NCBI RefSeq assembly: GCF_014201875.1
Contig: NZ_JACHFL010000003.1
Location: 1-64,000 of the forward strand
DNA: 64,000 nt
From: Deinococcus humi
GTDB taxonomy: Bacteria > Deinococcota > Deinococci > Deinococcales > Deinococcaceae
Direction: 5' to 3'
Of this stretch, positions 21,301-31,504 are shown piece after piece (the first letter of the stretch is position 1; the number at the start of each line of letters is the position of its first letter). Under the pieces are notes generated by a model. The model was not told the origin of the DNA. It searched no databases and saw nothing but the letters and a program-made list of their open reading frames with translations. The position numbers were made by a program, and so were the translations under genes.

Positions 21301-22413
21301 CTAGACAACTGGTGAGGCGGCCAGGATGTGCGCCGCACCGACACGCACCCGGTCGTCCGGGTCATCCAGCAGGCGACGCACCCGGTCCGTCTCGCCCCAG
21401 CAGGCCAGGGCCCAGGCTGCCGCCTCGCGCACTTCCGGGGCGGGGTCTGCCGCGCCCGCCAGCAACAGCGGCCAGCCCTGGGGCGCGCGGGTGTTGCCCA
21501 GCACGGTCAGTGCGTTGCGGGCCATACCCTTGCGGCGCGGGCGCAGAAACGCCGTGCCCGCGAAACGCCGGTTGAACTCGCGCTCGCCGATTCCAAAGAA
21601 GGCACCCAGATCGGGATGTGCCAGTTCCGGTTGTGGCCTGAGCAAGGCCGCCAGTGGTCCGGCCTTCTGTGACCACGGGCAGACCTCACTGCACACGTCG
21701 CAGCCGAACAGCCAGTCGCCCATGTCAGCCCGGAACTCCGGCGGAATGGGGCCACGGTGCTCAATTGTTAGGTACGAGATGCAGCGCCGGGCATCGATGG
21801 TCCGGTCATCGCCAATCGCGTTCGTCGGGCAGGCGGCCACGCAACGAAAACAGCGTCCGCAGCGGTCGGGATGTACCTGTGTTGACCCTTCGAAGGGCAG
21901 ATCGGTCAACAGCACCGCCAGGGTCACGAACGCGCCCAACCGCGTGCTGACCATCATCCCCGACTTGCCGCGCCACCCCAGAAACGCTCCCGATGCGAAC
22001 AGGCGTTCCATCACGGGGCCGTGATCCACGTAGCCGCGTGCCCGGACACCCAGCGCAGCGGCCTCGGTTTCCAGGCGGGTCAACAGGGGTTGCAACTGAT
22101 CGTGGTAATCGGGCGTCCAGGCATAACGGGCCACCCGCCCCACCCGGATGCCGTCTGCGGGCGCGGGCGGTTCCTCGAAGGCGTGCGAGACGCCCAGCAC
22201 CAGCACGCTGCCAACGCCCTCCAGGCGTGAGGATGGGTCTGCCCGTACGGGGAGTTGTCTCTCCAGGTAGCCCATGCCCGCGTGCCGCCCGGCCCCCAGC
22301 CAGCGGGCGTACTCGTCTACCGCCCCTGCAGGAATCTGCGCCGCCGCCCAGCCCACCGCGTCCACCCCCAGACTCTGGGCGAGATCGGCAAGCTGTTCGG
22401 CGGGAACACTCAT
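21301..22413 (-). CDS. queG: Epoxyqueuosine reductase
   Basis: 370 residues. It has two ferredoxin-like cluster motifs, CGRCFRCVAACP and CDVCSEVCPW, which hold two [4Fe-4S] clusters, a preceding cobalamin-binding region with YVDHGPVMER, and HEAT-like helices at the C-terminus (PEVREAAAWALACWG). QueG carries out the last step of queuosine synthesis in tRNA. A CATACT box 7 bases before the ATG resembles the leaderless promoters of neighbouring genes. Confidence 0.92.
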   Translation of the reverse strand: MSVPAEQLADLAQSLGVDAVGWAAAQIPAGAVDEYARWLGAGRHAGMGYLERQLPVRADPSSRLEGVGSVLVLGVSHAFEEPPAPADGIRVGRVARYAWTPDYHDQLQPLLTRLETEAAALGVRARGYVDHGPVMERLFASGAFLGWRGKSGMMVSTRLGAFVTLAVLLTDLPFEGSTQVHPDRCGRCFRCVAACPTNAIGDDRTIDARRCISYLTIEHRGPIPPEFRADMGDWLFGCDVCSEVCPWSQKAGPLAALLRPQPELAHPDLGAFFGIGEREFNRRFAGTAFLRPRRKGMARNALTVLGNTRAPQGWPLLLAGAADPAPEVREAAAWALACWGETDRVRRLLDDPDDRVRVGAAHILAASPVV

Positions 22414-22485
22414 GCGCGCCAGTATGCCGCGGGAGACAACCTCAAAAAGGAGTCCACTTCCCGGAAGCTGTGCCCTGCCCAGGGT

Positions 22486-22719
22486 TCAGCGGCTGCGCTT
22501 CCCGCCCCCCAGCCGCCGTTCGGCCTGTCCGAGTAGAAAGTCGAGGGCACGGTCGCGTTTGCGCGCCTTGACGTACTTGCCCCGTTTGACTTTGCGGCCG
22601 CGGCGCAGCAGACCGATGACCTGAAGGGCGATGGGCGCGTAAGCCAGCAGCTTGCTTAGTCTGGAAGACGAGCCTTGTGTGGAACGGCCTTTGACGGTGC
22701 GGTTGCGTGAATGTTTCAT
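22486..22719 (-). CDS. Small very basic protein of unknown function
   Basis: 77 residues, rich in Arg and Lys at both ends with one hydrophobic stretch (LLAYAPIALQVIGLL, about residues 25-39). It is not recognised. It ends in a basic tail (LGGGKRSR). It is on the same strand as queG, upstream of it, and divergent from priA. A GGAAG run lies close to the ATG. The single helix followed by basic residues could place it at the membrane or on nucleic acid. It could be a chance ORF, though its composition differs from an antisense shadow. Confidence 0.5.
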   Translation of the reverse strand: MKHSRNRTVKGRSTQGSSSRLSKLLAYAPIALQVIGLLRRGRKVKRGKYVKARKRDRALDFLLGQAERRLGGGKRSR

Positions 22720-22833
22720 GCTTCCATTACGACAGTTCCGATCCTGGAGTTGCAGGCTTGTGGGCCGGGACTCCGGGTTGTCTGCCCCCTCGCTCACCCT
22801 TGCCCCGTCGCCCGTCGCGCTAGCCTGCGGGAT

Positions 22834-25350
22834 GTGACTCTGGCCCCCGCTCCCGCCCCACAAGTCTGGCTGGTGGTGGTGAATCTGCCCGTCCCAGCGC
22901 AGGATTTCAGCGTTCCGCACGGCTGGCAGGGTCCGGTGCCCACCGGTTGCCGGGTGCTGGTGCCATGGCGCGGCAAACTGGTGGTAGGCCTGGTCGTGGG
23001 CGAGAGCGAGCCGCGTGGCGCTTCCCGTCTGCGCGAGGCGGTGCATGTGCTGGATGCCCCGGCCTGTCCCTGGGTCACGCCGCAGACGGTGCAGGGCGTC
23101 TGCGCCTGGGCCACCGACGCCCGTATCCCCGCCGGACTGATCTGGGGAGACCTGCTGGGTGTGGGCTGGACGGTGGATTACAGCCACAGCGTCCGTGCGG
23201 TGGAGGGCGCCGATCTGAGTGCTTTTGCCCGCAAGGCTCCCACAACGCTCTGGACGGATGCGGGCGCGTTCCACCCCGCCCTGCTGGACGCCGTGCGCGA
23301 ACAGGGCCTGCTGGAAGAACGCTTTGAGGGGCGTCCCCGGACCAGGGGCGTGATCCGTGCCCGTGAACTGGCCGAGGTGCCCGCCGCCGCCCGCGCCGTG
23401 ACGGTCCTGCGCGCCGTGACGCCCCCGCCTGCCCCACTGACGCCCCGGCAGACCCACGCCCACGCCTGGCTGGCTGAACACGGCCCACAGGACTCACTGA
23501 ACGGTTGGGCGAAGGCGGCTGGCGTGAGTGCCAGCGTCGTGACCGGCGTGCTGAACGCGGGGGGCGCTCAGTATGTCCAGGCGGCAGCCACGCCACCCCC
23601 CGCCTGGGACTGGCTCTGCGAAGCCGGGCCGCAGGACACCCTGAGTGCCTGGGCCAACGGCGCGAGCATGGACGGCACGCCGTTGTCACCCACCGCCGCC
23701 GGCACGCTGCTGGCGCGTGGCTGGGCCGATACCGTGCAGGTTCTGGCCCCACCGCCCGCCCTGCCCGGGGCGGTTGCCAGCGAAATCAACCACGATCTCC
23801 CGGACCGCCTGCCCGAGGCCCCGCTGTGGCGGCTGCACGGCGGGCGGGCAGCCTCGCGCTTCCGGACCCTCATGCCACGCGTGTTGCGGCTGCTAGGGCA
23901 GGGCCGGGGAGTGCTGATCCTCGCCCCCGATCACGCCACGTTGCGCCGTGCCTGGGAAGGACTGTCGGGGCTGGCCACCCACGCCGGAACGAGTGCCGTG
24001 CAGCTCAGCGGACAGTTGAACGATCTCCAGCGTGGCCACACCTGGGAACTGGTCCGCAAGGGCGCGGCGCGGCTGGTGATCGGCAGTGCACACGCGCTGG
24101 CCGCACCGCTGCAGGATCTCGCGTTGATCGTGGTTCTGGAAGAGGGCAGCGACGCCCACAAATTGCTGTCCGGTTCCAGGGCCTTCGTGCCGGACATCGC
24201 CGCGCGGGTGGCTGCCGCGCACGACATTCCACTAGCCGCGCTGGGGGCCACTCCGGCTGCCGAGAGCGTGCCGTGGCCCGGCGCGGTGCTGCCGCCACCG
24301 CGTGCCCGCGTCCATATCGTGGATTACGCCACACCCCCGGAACAGCCCAGCCTCGGTCCGCTCAGTGGGGCACACCTGGGGATAGGGGACATGGGCTATC
24401 CGATCAGTCATGATCTAGCCCGTCTGCTGCGGCAGGTGCAGGAACGTGGACGGCAGGCGGCCCTGCTGGCCCCCCGGCGCGGCTACTCGGCGTTGCTGCG
24501 CTGTCCCAGCTGCGAGCACACCCCGCAGTGCCGCAATTGCGACGTGCCGCTGCGCTTTCACCAAGCCACGCGCCAGATGGCCTGCCACCAGTGCGGTTAC
24601 CACGAATCCATGCCGGACCGCTGCGACAACTGCGGCGAGCAGATGTGGAAGGCGCGCGGTCCCGGCACCGAGTGGATCGCGCAGGAGGTGGGGCGGTTGC
24701 TCCCCGGCATGCCTGTCTACCGTATGGACCGGGACCGTCAGGACTCCCTTGCACAGTTGTACGAGGGGGAGCCGGGGGTGCTGGTGGGCACGCAGCTTCT
24801 GTTATCGCACGACGCGCCGCCCAACCTGGCGCTGGTGGCGATCACGCTGGCCGACACCTGGCTCAATGTCTCGGACTTCCGCGCCTCAGAGCGCTACCAC
24901 CGCCTGCTGCGGCAATTGGCCGAGTGGCACCCGGCCCGCGCTCCGCTGCTGGTGGTTCAGACCTTCCAGGCCGGTCATCCGGCCTTGCGGGTGCTGGCCG
25001 ACGGGCGCGACACCCTGGCCTATCCTGCCGCCGAGGAACGTGCCCGCAAGGAACTGGGTTACCCGCCCCACGCCCGGCTGGCCCAGGTGGAAATCACCGC
25101 CCGCGAGGCCAAACGCGCCCAGATGGCGGCGCAGGAACTGGCCGAAGCGCTGCATGGGGCCGGGGCCACAGCGCACGAGGTTCTGGGTCCCGCCCCCAGC
25201 CCAGTGGCCCGGTTGCGCGGCGTGTACCCCTATCACCTGTTCCTGCGTGCCCGCAGCGACGCCCGCCTGGCCGAACTGCTCAGGGTCCTGGACACCCGGA
25301 CGTGGAAGGCGCGGGTGCGGGTGGACGTGAACCCACGTGGCGGGCTGTAA
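22834..25350 (+). CDS. priA: Primosomal protein PriA, helicase motifs lost
   Basis: 838 residues. The N-terminal DNA-binding region, the eight zinc cysteines (557, 560, 566, 569, 584, 587, 597, 600) and the C-terminal region with PHARLAQVEI are those of PriA, which reloads the replisome at stalled forks. The Walker A loop is replaced by HGGRAASRFR (335-344), and the DEEH box reads LEEG (435-438), so ATP hydrolysis and unwinding are not expected. D. radiodurans PriA is known as a pseudohelicase. The GTG at 22834 has TAGCCT 7 bases upstream (leaderless), which argues against the longer frame from 22711. Confidence 0.92.
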   Translation: MTLAPAPAPQVWLVVVNLPVPAQDFSVPHGWQGPVPTGCRVLVPWRGKLVVGLVVGESEPRGASRLREAVHVLDAPACPWVTPQTVQGVCAWATDARIPAGLIWGDLLGVGWTVDYSHSVRAVEGADLSAFARKAPTTLWTDAGAFHPALLDAVREQGLLEERFEGRPRTRGVIRARELAEVPAAARAVTVLRAVTPPPAPLTPRQTHAHAWLAEHGPQDSLNGWAKAAGVSASVVTGVLNAGGAQYVQAAATPPPAWDWLCEAGPQDTLSAWANGASMDGTPLSPTAAGTLLARGWADTVQVLAPPPALPGAVASEINHDLPDRLPEAPLWRLHGGRAASRFRTLMPRVLRLLGQGRGVLILAPDHATLRRAWEGLSGLATHAGTSAVQLSGQLNDLQRGHTWELVRKGAARLVIGSAHALAAPLQDLALIVVLEEGSDAHKLLSGSRAFVPDIAARVAAAHDIPLAALGATPAAESVPWPGAVLPPPRARVHIVDYATPPEQPSLGPLSGAHLGIGDMGYPISHDLARLLRQVQERGRQAALLAPRRGYSALLRCPSCEHTPQCRNCDVPLRFHQATRQMACHQCGYHESMPDRCDNCGEQMWKARGPGTEWIAQEVGRLLPGMPVYRMDRDRQDSLAQLYEGEPGVLVGTQLLLSHDAPPNLALVAITLADTWLNVSDFRASERYHRLLRQLAEWHPARAPLLVVQTFQAGHPALRVLADGRDTLAYPAAEERARKELGYPPHARLAQVEITAREAKRAQMAAQELAEALHGAGATAHEVLGPAPSPVARLRGVYPYHLFLRARSDARLAELLRVLDTRTWKARVRVDVNPRGGL

Positions 25351-25368
25351 GCGCAGAATCTGAACAGC

Positions 25369-25396
25369 AAAAAGCCCCCTCCACCGGGGAGAGGGC
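25369..25396 (-). terminator. ilvC terminator
   Basis: On the minus strand GCCCTCTCC pairs with GGAGGGGGC (9 bp, one T-G wobble, 5-base loop) followed by TTTTT. It lies between the convergent priA and ilvC genes. Confidence 0.75.
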
Positions 25397-25417
25397 CTGC
25401 CTTGCACTGCTGGGCGC

Positions 25418-26428
25418 CTAGACTTCCAACTCTTTCTTGGAAATAAAGGGCATCATGTCGCGCAGTTCCTTGCCCACGGTTTCCAGCTTGTGGTCGCGCA
25501 TCTTGCTGCGTTCCCCGTTCATGTACGGGAACCCGCTCTCGGCATCCTCAATGAACCTCTGAGCGAACTTGCCGGTCTGGATGTCGCTCAGCACGTCTCT
25601 CATGGTGGCCTTGGTCTCATCGGTGATGATGCGCGGCCCGGTCACGTAGTCGCCGAACTCGGCGGTGTTGGAAATGCTGTGGCGCATGCCCTCGAAGCCC
25701 TTCTCGTAGATCAGATCGACGATCAGCTTGACCTCGTGCAGGGTTTCAAAATATGCGATTTCCGGCTGGTACCCGGCGTCCACCAGGGTCTCGAAGCCCG
25801 CCTGGATCAGGTGGGTCACGCCGCCGCACAGCACGCTCTGCTCGCCGAACAGGTCCGTCTCGGTCTCTTCCTTGAAGGTGGTTTCCAGCACGCCCGCGCG
25901 GGTGCAGCCGATGCCGCGTGCGTAGGCCAGCGCAATGTCACGGGCCTGTCCGGTGGCGTCCTGCCCTACGGCAAAGATGCCGGGCATGCCTGCGCCGTCG
26001 GCGTATACGCGGCGCAGCATGTGGCCGGGTCCTTTGGGCGCAACCAGGAACACATCTACACCTGCAGGCGGCTTGATGCGCCCGAAGTGGACGTTGAAGC
26101 CGTGGCCAAAGGCCAGGGCCTTGCCGTCGGTTAGGTGCGGCTCGATGCTTTCGGTGTAGGTTGCCGGCTGGTTCTCGTCAGGAATCAGCAGCATGACCAC
26201 ATCGGCTTCCCTGGTGGCGTCCTCGATGCGCGCCACTCGCAGTCCAGCCTGTTCCGCCTTGGCCCTGCTGCTGCTGCCCTCGCGCAGGCCCACCACGACA
26301 TTAAAGCCGCTGTCTCTTAAATTCTGCGCGTGCGCGTGCGCCTGAGAACCGTAGCCGATGATGGCGATCAGTTTGTTCTCGATGGGGGCGGTGTCCACGT
26401 CTCGGTCGTAATACATTTTTGCGGCCAT
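25418..26428 (-). CDS. ilvC: Ketol-acid reductoisomerase
   Basis: 336 residues, class I length. The N-terminal Rossmann loop is [13 protein letters not shown]; the C-terminal knotted domain has [19 protein letters not shown] and the Mg-binding acidic residues. It isomerises and reduces acetolactate in valine and isoleucine synthesis. The ATG at 26428 has AGGAG 9 bases upstream; the longer frame covers the intergenic leader. It is downstream of ilvB and ilvN on the same strand, separated from ilvN by 176 bases that contain a strong hairpin. Confidence 0.95.
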   Translation of the reverse strand: MAAKMYYDRDVDTAPIENKLIAIIGYGSQAHAHAQNLRDSGFNVVVGLREGSSSRAKAEQAGLRVARIEDATREADVVMLLIPDENQPATYTESIEPHLTDGKALAFGHGFNVHFGRIKPPAGVDVFLVAPKGPGHMLRRVYADGAGMPGIFAVGQDATGQARDIALAYARGIGCTRAGVLETTFKEETETDLFGEQSVLCGGVTHLIQAGFETLVDAGYQPEIAYFETLHEVKLIVDLIYEKGFEGMRHSISNTAEFGDYVTGPRIITDETKATMRDVLSDIQTGKFAQRFIEDAESGFPYMNGERSKMRDHKLETVGKELRDMMPFISKKELEV

Positions 26429-26571
26429 AAGTGGGATTCTCCTACAGGTGGGGGTTTTGGGGGGCGTGTGGGCTAGGGGAGGGCGCAAAGAAGGGCAGGC
26501 GACCAAATTACGCCCCACTGGTCCCACCTCCCACCAAGGAGAGGTGAGCCGAGGTGACGAATAAGCCTTAG

Positions 26572-26603
26572 GGGGTGGACAGTGCAAAGGTGCTGTCTAC
26601 CCC
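26572..26603 (-). other. Hairpin between ilvN and ilvC
   Basis: GGGGT-GACAG pairs with CTGTC-ACCCC (10 bp, one internal mismatch, 10-base loop) immediately after the ilvN stop. No T tract follows, so it is more likely a 3' stabilising or processing structure than a full terminator. Confidence 0.5.
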
Positions 26604-26604
26604 T

Positions 26605-27209
26605 TCAAAAGAGATTCGGAACCCCACGTGCCCGTTCCTCCCGCGCCTCCAGTCCTTCCAGCGCGGGGCGCAACGTGTCGGATTCGCCGCCGTGGTAGAT
26701 ATGGCTGGCGATGTCGGCGTTGCTGCCGCGCGTCAGGGCAATGCGGCCTGTTCGCATGGTTTCCAGGATGCCGAAAGGGCGCATCTGCTCAATGAAGGCG
26801 GTCAGCTTGCCCTCGTCGCCGGTCACCTCGAAGGTCAGGGCGTGGCGGCCTACGTCCACGATGCGGCTGCGGAAATCCTCGGCGATCTGGCGCACCTCCA
26901 CGCGGCTCTCGGGCGTGATGGCCACCTTGACCAGCACCAGTTCACGGTCAACATACTTTTCCAGGCTGTGATCGATGATCTTTACCACGTCGTGCAGCTT
27001 CTCCAACTGCCGGATGGCCTGCTCCACCACCCCCCGGTCGCCATGAACCACGATGGTCATGCGCGAGACGCCAGGGTGTTCGGTGTTGCCCACACTCAGG
27101 CTCTTGATGTTGTAGCCGCGCCGTCCGAACAGCGCCGTGATACGGGTCAGCACGCGCGGCTCGTCGCGCACCAGGATGGACAGCAGCTGATCGTAGGAGA
27201 TGGGTTCGG

Positions 27210-27213
<4 letters not shown>
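26605..27213 (-). CDS. ilvN: Acetolactate synthase small (regulatory) subunit
   Basis: 202 residues. The N-terminal ACT domain (ILVRDEPRVLTRITALFGRRGYNI) binds valine for feedback control, and the C-terminal half (VKVAITPESRVEVRQIAEDF) is the second ALS-small domain. It activates the IlvB catalytic subunit and makes it sensitive to valine. Its start overlaps the ilvB stop by four bases (ATGA), so the subunits are translationally coupled. Confidence 0.94.
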
Positions 27214-28997
<1,784 letters not shown>

Positions 28998-29011
28998 AGA
29001 ACCTCCTCAAC

Positions 29012-29041
29012 AAAAATCCCCCGCCTCGACTGGGGCGGGGG
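29012..29041 (-). terminator. ilvB attenuator (intrinsic terminator in leader)
   Basis: On the minus strand CCCCCGCC pairs with GGCGGGGG (8 bp, 8-base loop) followed by ATTTTTG. The left arm, ACCCCCG, is also perfectly complementary to CGGGGGT inside the leader peptide's Ile-Gly-Gly codons, so an alternative antiterminator stem can form. Confidence 0.8.
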
Positions 29042-29061
29042 TGTGCGGCATGGCGCGTTGC

Positions 29062-29115
29062 TTAGCCTCGAAAACCCCCGATGCTAAGAATTACCACCAC
29101 GAGATTCGCACTCAT
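29062..29115 (-). CDS. ilvBN leader peptide
   Basis: A 17-residue ORF, MSANLVVVILSIGGFRG, with seven branched-chain residues, including the run LVVVIL. It ends 21 bases before the attenuator stem. TAAGCT lies 7 bases before its ATG, so the transcript probably starts at or near this AUG. A ribosome stalled at the Val codons would leave the downstream GGGGGT free to pair with the terminator's left arm; a ribosome reaching the stop would cover it and let the terminator form. That is the expected logic of branched-chain attenuation. Too short for standard ORF calling. Confidence 0.8.
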   Translation of the reverse strand: MSANLVVVILSIGGFRG

Positions 29116-29405
29116 GCCGTATAGCTTACGGGTTTGAGGGGGGATGGAAGGAAGAAGGCTAGATAAGAGGAAAGCAATGCTCGGCAGAGCCGTGTAGTGA
29201 GAGGAGCTTGAAAGGAACCCGTCACACGTCGTGCATGGCCGGATGCAGCGTGAACGCGAAGGCCACCGTACTCGCAACGTTCATATCATGGAGATTGTCC
29301 TGGGGAAACTCAGAGCACGTTTAGACGCCTTCTGCTTCGGCCCAGTTGCGATCCCTCATTTCGCCCATCAATCAATGTCAGCGGGATGCTCATCCAGGCT
29401 AGATA
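29116..29405. other. Intergenic region between the ilv leader and the DEAD-box helicase
   Basis: The right end of the minus-strand ilv transcript begins here, with the -10 TAAGCT at 29123-29128. The remaining roughly 275 bases are relatively AT-rich for this genome and hold no gene, tRNA or repeat that can be recognised. A 75-codon plus-strand frame at 29231-29458 runs through the helicase terminator and is not credible. Confidence 0.5.
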
Positions 29406-29435
29406 GAAAAACGCCCCGCCTTGCTGGCAGGGGCG
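29406..29435 (-). terminator. DEAD-box helicase terminator
   Basis: On the minus strand CGCCCC-GCC pairs with GGC-GGGGCG (9 bp with one bulged base, 5-base loop), followed by TTTTTC. It lies about 20 bases after the helicase stop. Confidence 0.8.
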
Positions 29436-29454
29436 CTCCTCTAATCCTTACTGT

Positions 29455-31248
29455 TTAGCGGTTATTCACAAACTCGCGGTCGGCGAAGTCCTCGCGGCGG
29501 GGCTGGCTGTTGCCGCCACGGTCATCGCGGTCACGGCTCCAACGGCCCTGTCCACCACGGTTGCCTCCCCCCTGATAGCCTCCGCCACCCTGGTTGCTGC
29601 GTCCGCCGTAACCGCCGCCCTGTCCACGGTAACCGCCCTCGTCGCGCTGGCCACGCCCACGGCCTCCACCCTGGTAACCGCCGTCTCGGCGCTCACGGGT
29701 GGGCTGCTCGAACAGTTCGGGCAGTTCCTGAGCCACTTCGATCTGGATGTCGCCTTCCAAGGGATTGGCGGCCATCAGCTTGGCCAGGAATTCCGTGGGG
29801 ATGTCGGCCACAGTGCCGCCGCGCCACTGGCGCACCTTGCCCAGACGGCGGGTGTCCACGTCGCCATTGCGGGCGAGCAGGGCCACGGTGCGGGCCACGC
29901 TCAGGCGCTCGCCGTGGATCAGGATGGTGGTCAGACCTTCCTCACCGCTCAGCAGGCTGGCGGCCTTGGCCGGCTCGGTGACGCCGCTGATCTTGGCCAG
30001 AGCGCGGGCCAGCGCCTCCAGGCCCAGTTCATTGAACAGCATCTCGGCCTGGGCCTGGAAGCCAGCGGCCACGGTGGGATCCACCTTACGGATCATGTCG
30101 GCCCCGGCGTGGGCGCTGGCAGCGGCCACCTCAGCAGGAGTGGGGATGGTGCGTTCGATGAAACGGACGCCAGTCACGCGCTCCAGGCCGGACATCTCGC
30201 GGTTTTCGCGGTCGCCGTACATGATGATGGCTGTGCCAGTGCGCCCCGCACGTCCGGTGCGTCCCGAACGGTGGATGTAGCTGTCGGGATCCTGGGGGAG
30301 GTGGTACTGGACCACCAGGTCGACCTCAGGGATGTCCAGACCACGGGCGGCCACGTCGGTCGCCACCAGCACGCCGGCCCGTCCACTGCGGAAGGCACTC
30401 AGCGCACGCTCCCGCTGGCTCTGGGCGAGGTCGCCGTGCAGCGCTTCGGCTTCCAGGCCCCGGTGGATCAGCTCGTTGGCCAGTTCGTCGGCCTCACGCT
30501 TGGTCCGGGTGAAGACAATTGCCTTCTCGGGGTTGTAGACCGTCAGCAGGTCAGCCAGCACGCGGGTGCGGCTGCGGCCCACGCGCACCTTGAGGTGCTC
30601 CACGGTCTGCGCGGCCTGGTTCTTACCAGAGCCCACCATGTCCACCAGGACGGGGTCCTGCATGTACTTGTGGCTCAGACGCTTGACATCTGGGCTCAGC
30701 GTGGCGCTGAACAGCAGGGTCTGGCGGTCTGCGGGAGCGTTCTGCAGAATGGTTTCGATCGCCTCGGCGAAGCCCACCGACAGCATCTCGTCGGCCTCAT
30801 CCAGAACGGCGAACTGCACGGCACTCAGGTCGATGTTGCCGCGTTCCAGGTGGTCGATCAGGCGTCCAGGAGTGCCGACAATTACGTCGACGCCACGGCG
30901 CAGCGCGTTTTCCTGGGGAGCGTAGGCCGCGCCGCCGTATACGGTGACGGTGGTGAGATCCACGCCGGTCTTGCTGAACTCATCGGCCACCTGCTTGGCC
31001 AGCTCACGGGTGGGGGTGATGACGATGGCGCGGGGCAGACGGCCACGTTCGCGGCTGCCTTCCAGTTTGCTGATGATCGGCAGGGCAAAGGCCAGGGTCT
31101 TGCCCGTGCCGGTGCGGGCGCGTCCGATCAGGTCGCGTCCCTCCAGGGTCTGGGGCAGGCTGCCTTCCTGAATGGGGCTGGCTTCGGTAATACCACGTTC
31201 GGCGAGACGCGCCGCGAGTTCGGGCGCAATCAGTTGGTCAAAGTTCAT
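29455..31248 (-). CDS. DEAD-box ATP-dependent RNA helicase with RGG-rich tail
   Basis: 597 residues. Q motif (ASPIQEG), motif I (ARTGTGKT), motif II (LDEADEM), SAT and motif VI (HRSGRTGRAG) are all intact. A dimerisation/RNA-binding region follows, and the last roughly 90 residues are a glycine-arginine tail with repeats of GGYQGGG and GGYGG type, likely binding RNA non-specifically. It resembles DeaD/CshA helicases in ribosome assembly and cold growth. The ATG at 31248 has AAGGAC 7 bases upstream. The untranslated leader appears long compared with its neighbours. Confidence 0.93.
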   Translation of the reverse strand: MNFDQLIAPELAARLAERGITEASPIQEGSLPQTLEGRDLIGRARTGTGKTLAFALPIISKLEGSRERGRLPRAIVITPTRELAKQVADEFSKTGVDLTTVTVYGGAAYAPQENALRRGVDVIVGTPGRLIDHLERGNIDLSAVQFAVLDEADEMLSVGFAEAIETILQNAPADRQTLLFSATLSPDVKRLSHKYMQDPVLVDMVGSGKNQAAQTVEHLKVRVGRSRTRVLADLLTVYNPEKAIVFTRTKREADELANELIHRGLEAEALHGDLAQSQRERALSAFRSGRAGVLVATDVAARGLDIPEVDLVVQYHLPQDPDSYIHRSGRTGRAGRTGTAIIMYGDRENREMSGLERVTGVRFIERTIPTPAEVAAASAHAGADMIRKVDPTVAAGFQAQAEMLFNELGLEALARALAKISGVTEPAKAASLLSGEEGLTTILIHGERLSVARTVALLARNGDVDTRRLGKVRQWRGGTVADIPTEFLAKLMAANPLEGDIQIEVAQELPELFEQPTRERRDGGYQGGGRGRGQRDEGGYRGQGGGYGGRSNQGGGGYQGGGNRGGQGRWSRDRDDRGGNSQPRREDFADREFVNNR

Positions 31249-31504
31249 TTGTAGTCCTTTCGGGAAAGCACGTTGCCCCAGTGACCACCAAATGCCTTTG
31301 TCCCAACGAGCGCGTGGCTCCGAGCAGCATGTCCGTGGATATTGAAAATGGGGGTACCTTCCGGCTGCCAGGCCCTTCCTGGTCAGCGCACGAAGAAGAA
31401 GAATACAGGAAATTGCAGAAGAGTGCAAGAGGGAAAACGAGCGGCTGGACACTGGCTGGGAGTCGTCAGGCGCTCCCTAGCGTCGCCGCTGTAAAAGCCC
31501 TCTG
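31249..31504 (-). other. Upstream leader region of the DEAD-box helicase
   Basis: 256 bases separate this gene from the RelA-like gene upstream on the same strand. No -10 box lies close to the helicase ATG, so its transcript probably carries a 5' leader, as cold-regulated helicase mRNAs often do. No defined riboswitch or ORF is recognised in it. Confidence 0.3.

Noticed and set aside
26480..26540. TGGGACC motif on the minus strand upstream of ilvC resembling a T-box core
   Set aside because: Only seven bases match, there is too little space for a stem I with specifier loop after ilvN, and no terminator with a T tract follows. A 7-base match of this kind is expected by chance.
29231..29458. 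75-codon plus-strand frame
   Set aside because: It runs through the helicase terminator, lacks a ribosome site or TANNNT box and has no recognisable feature.
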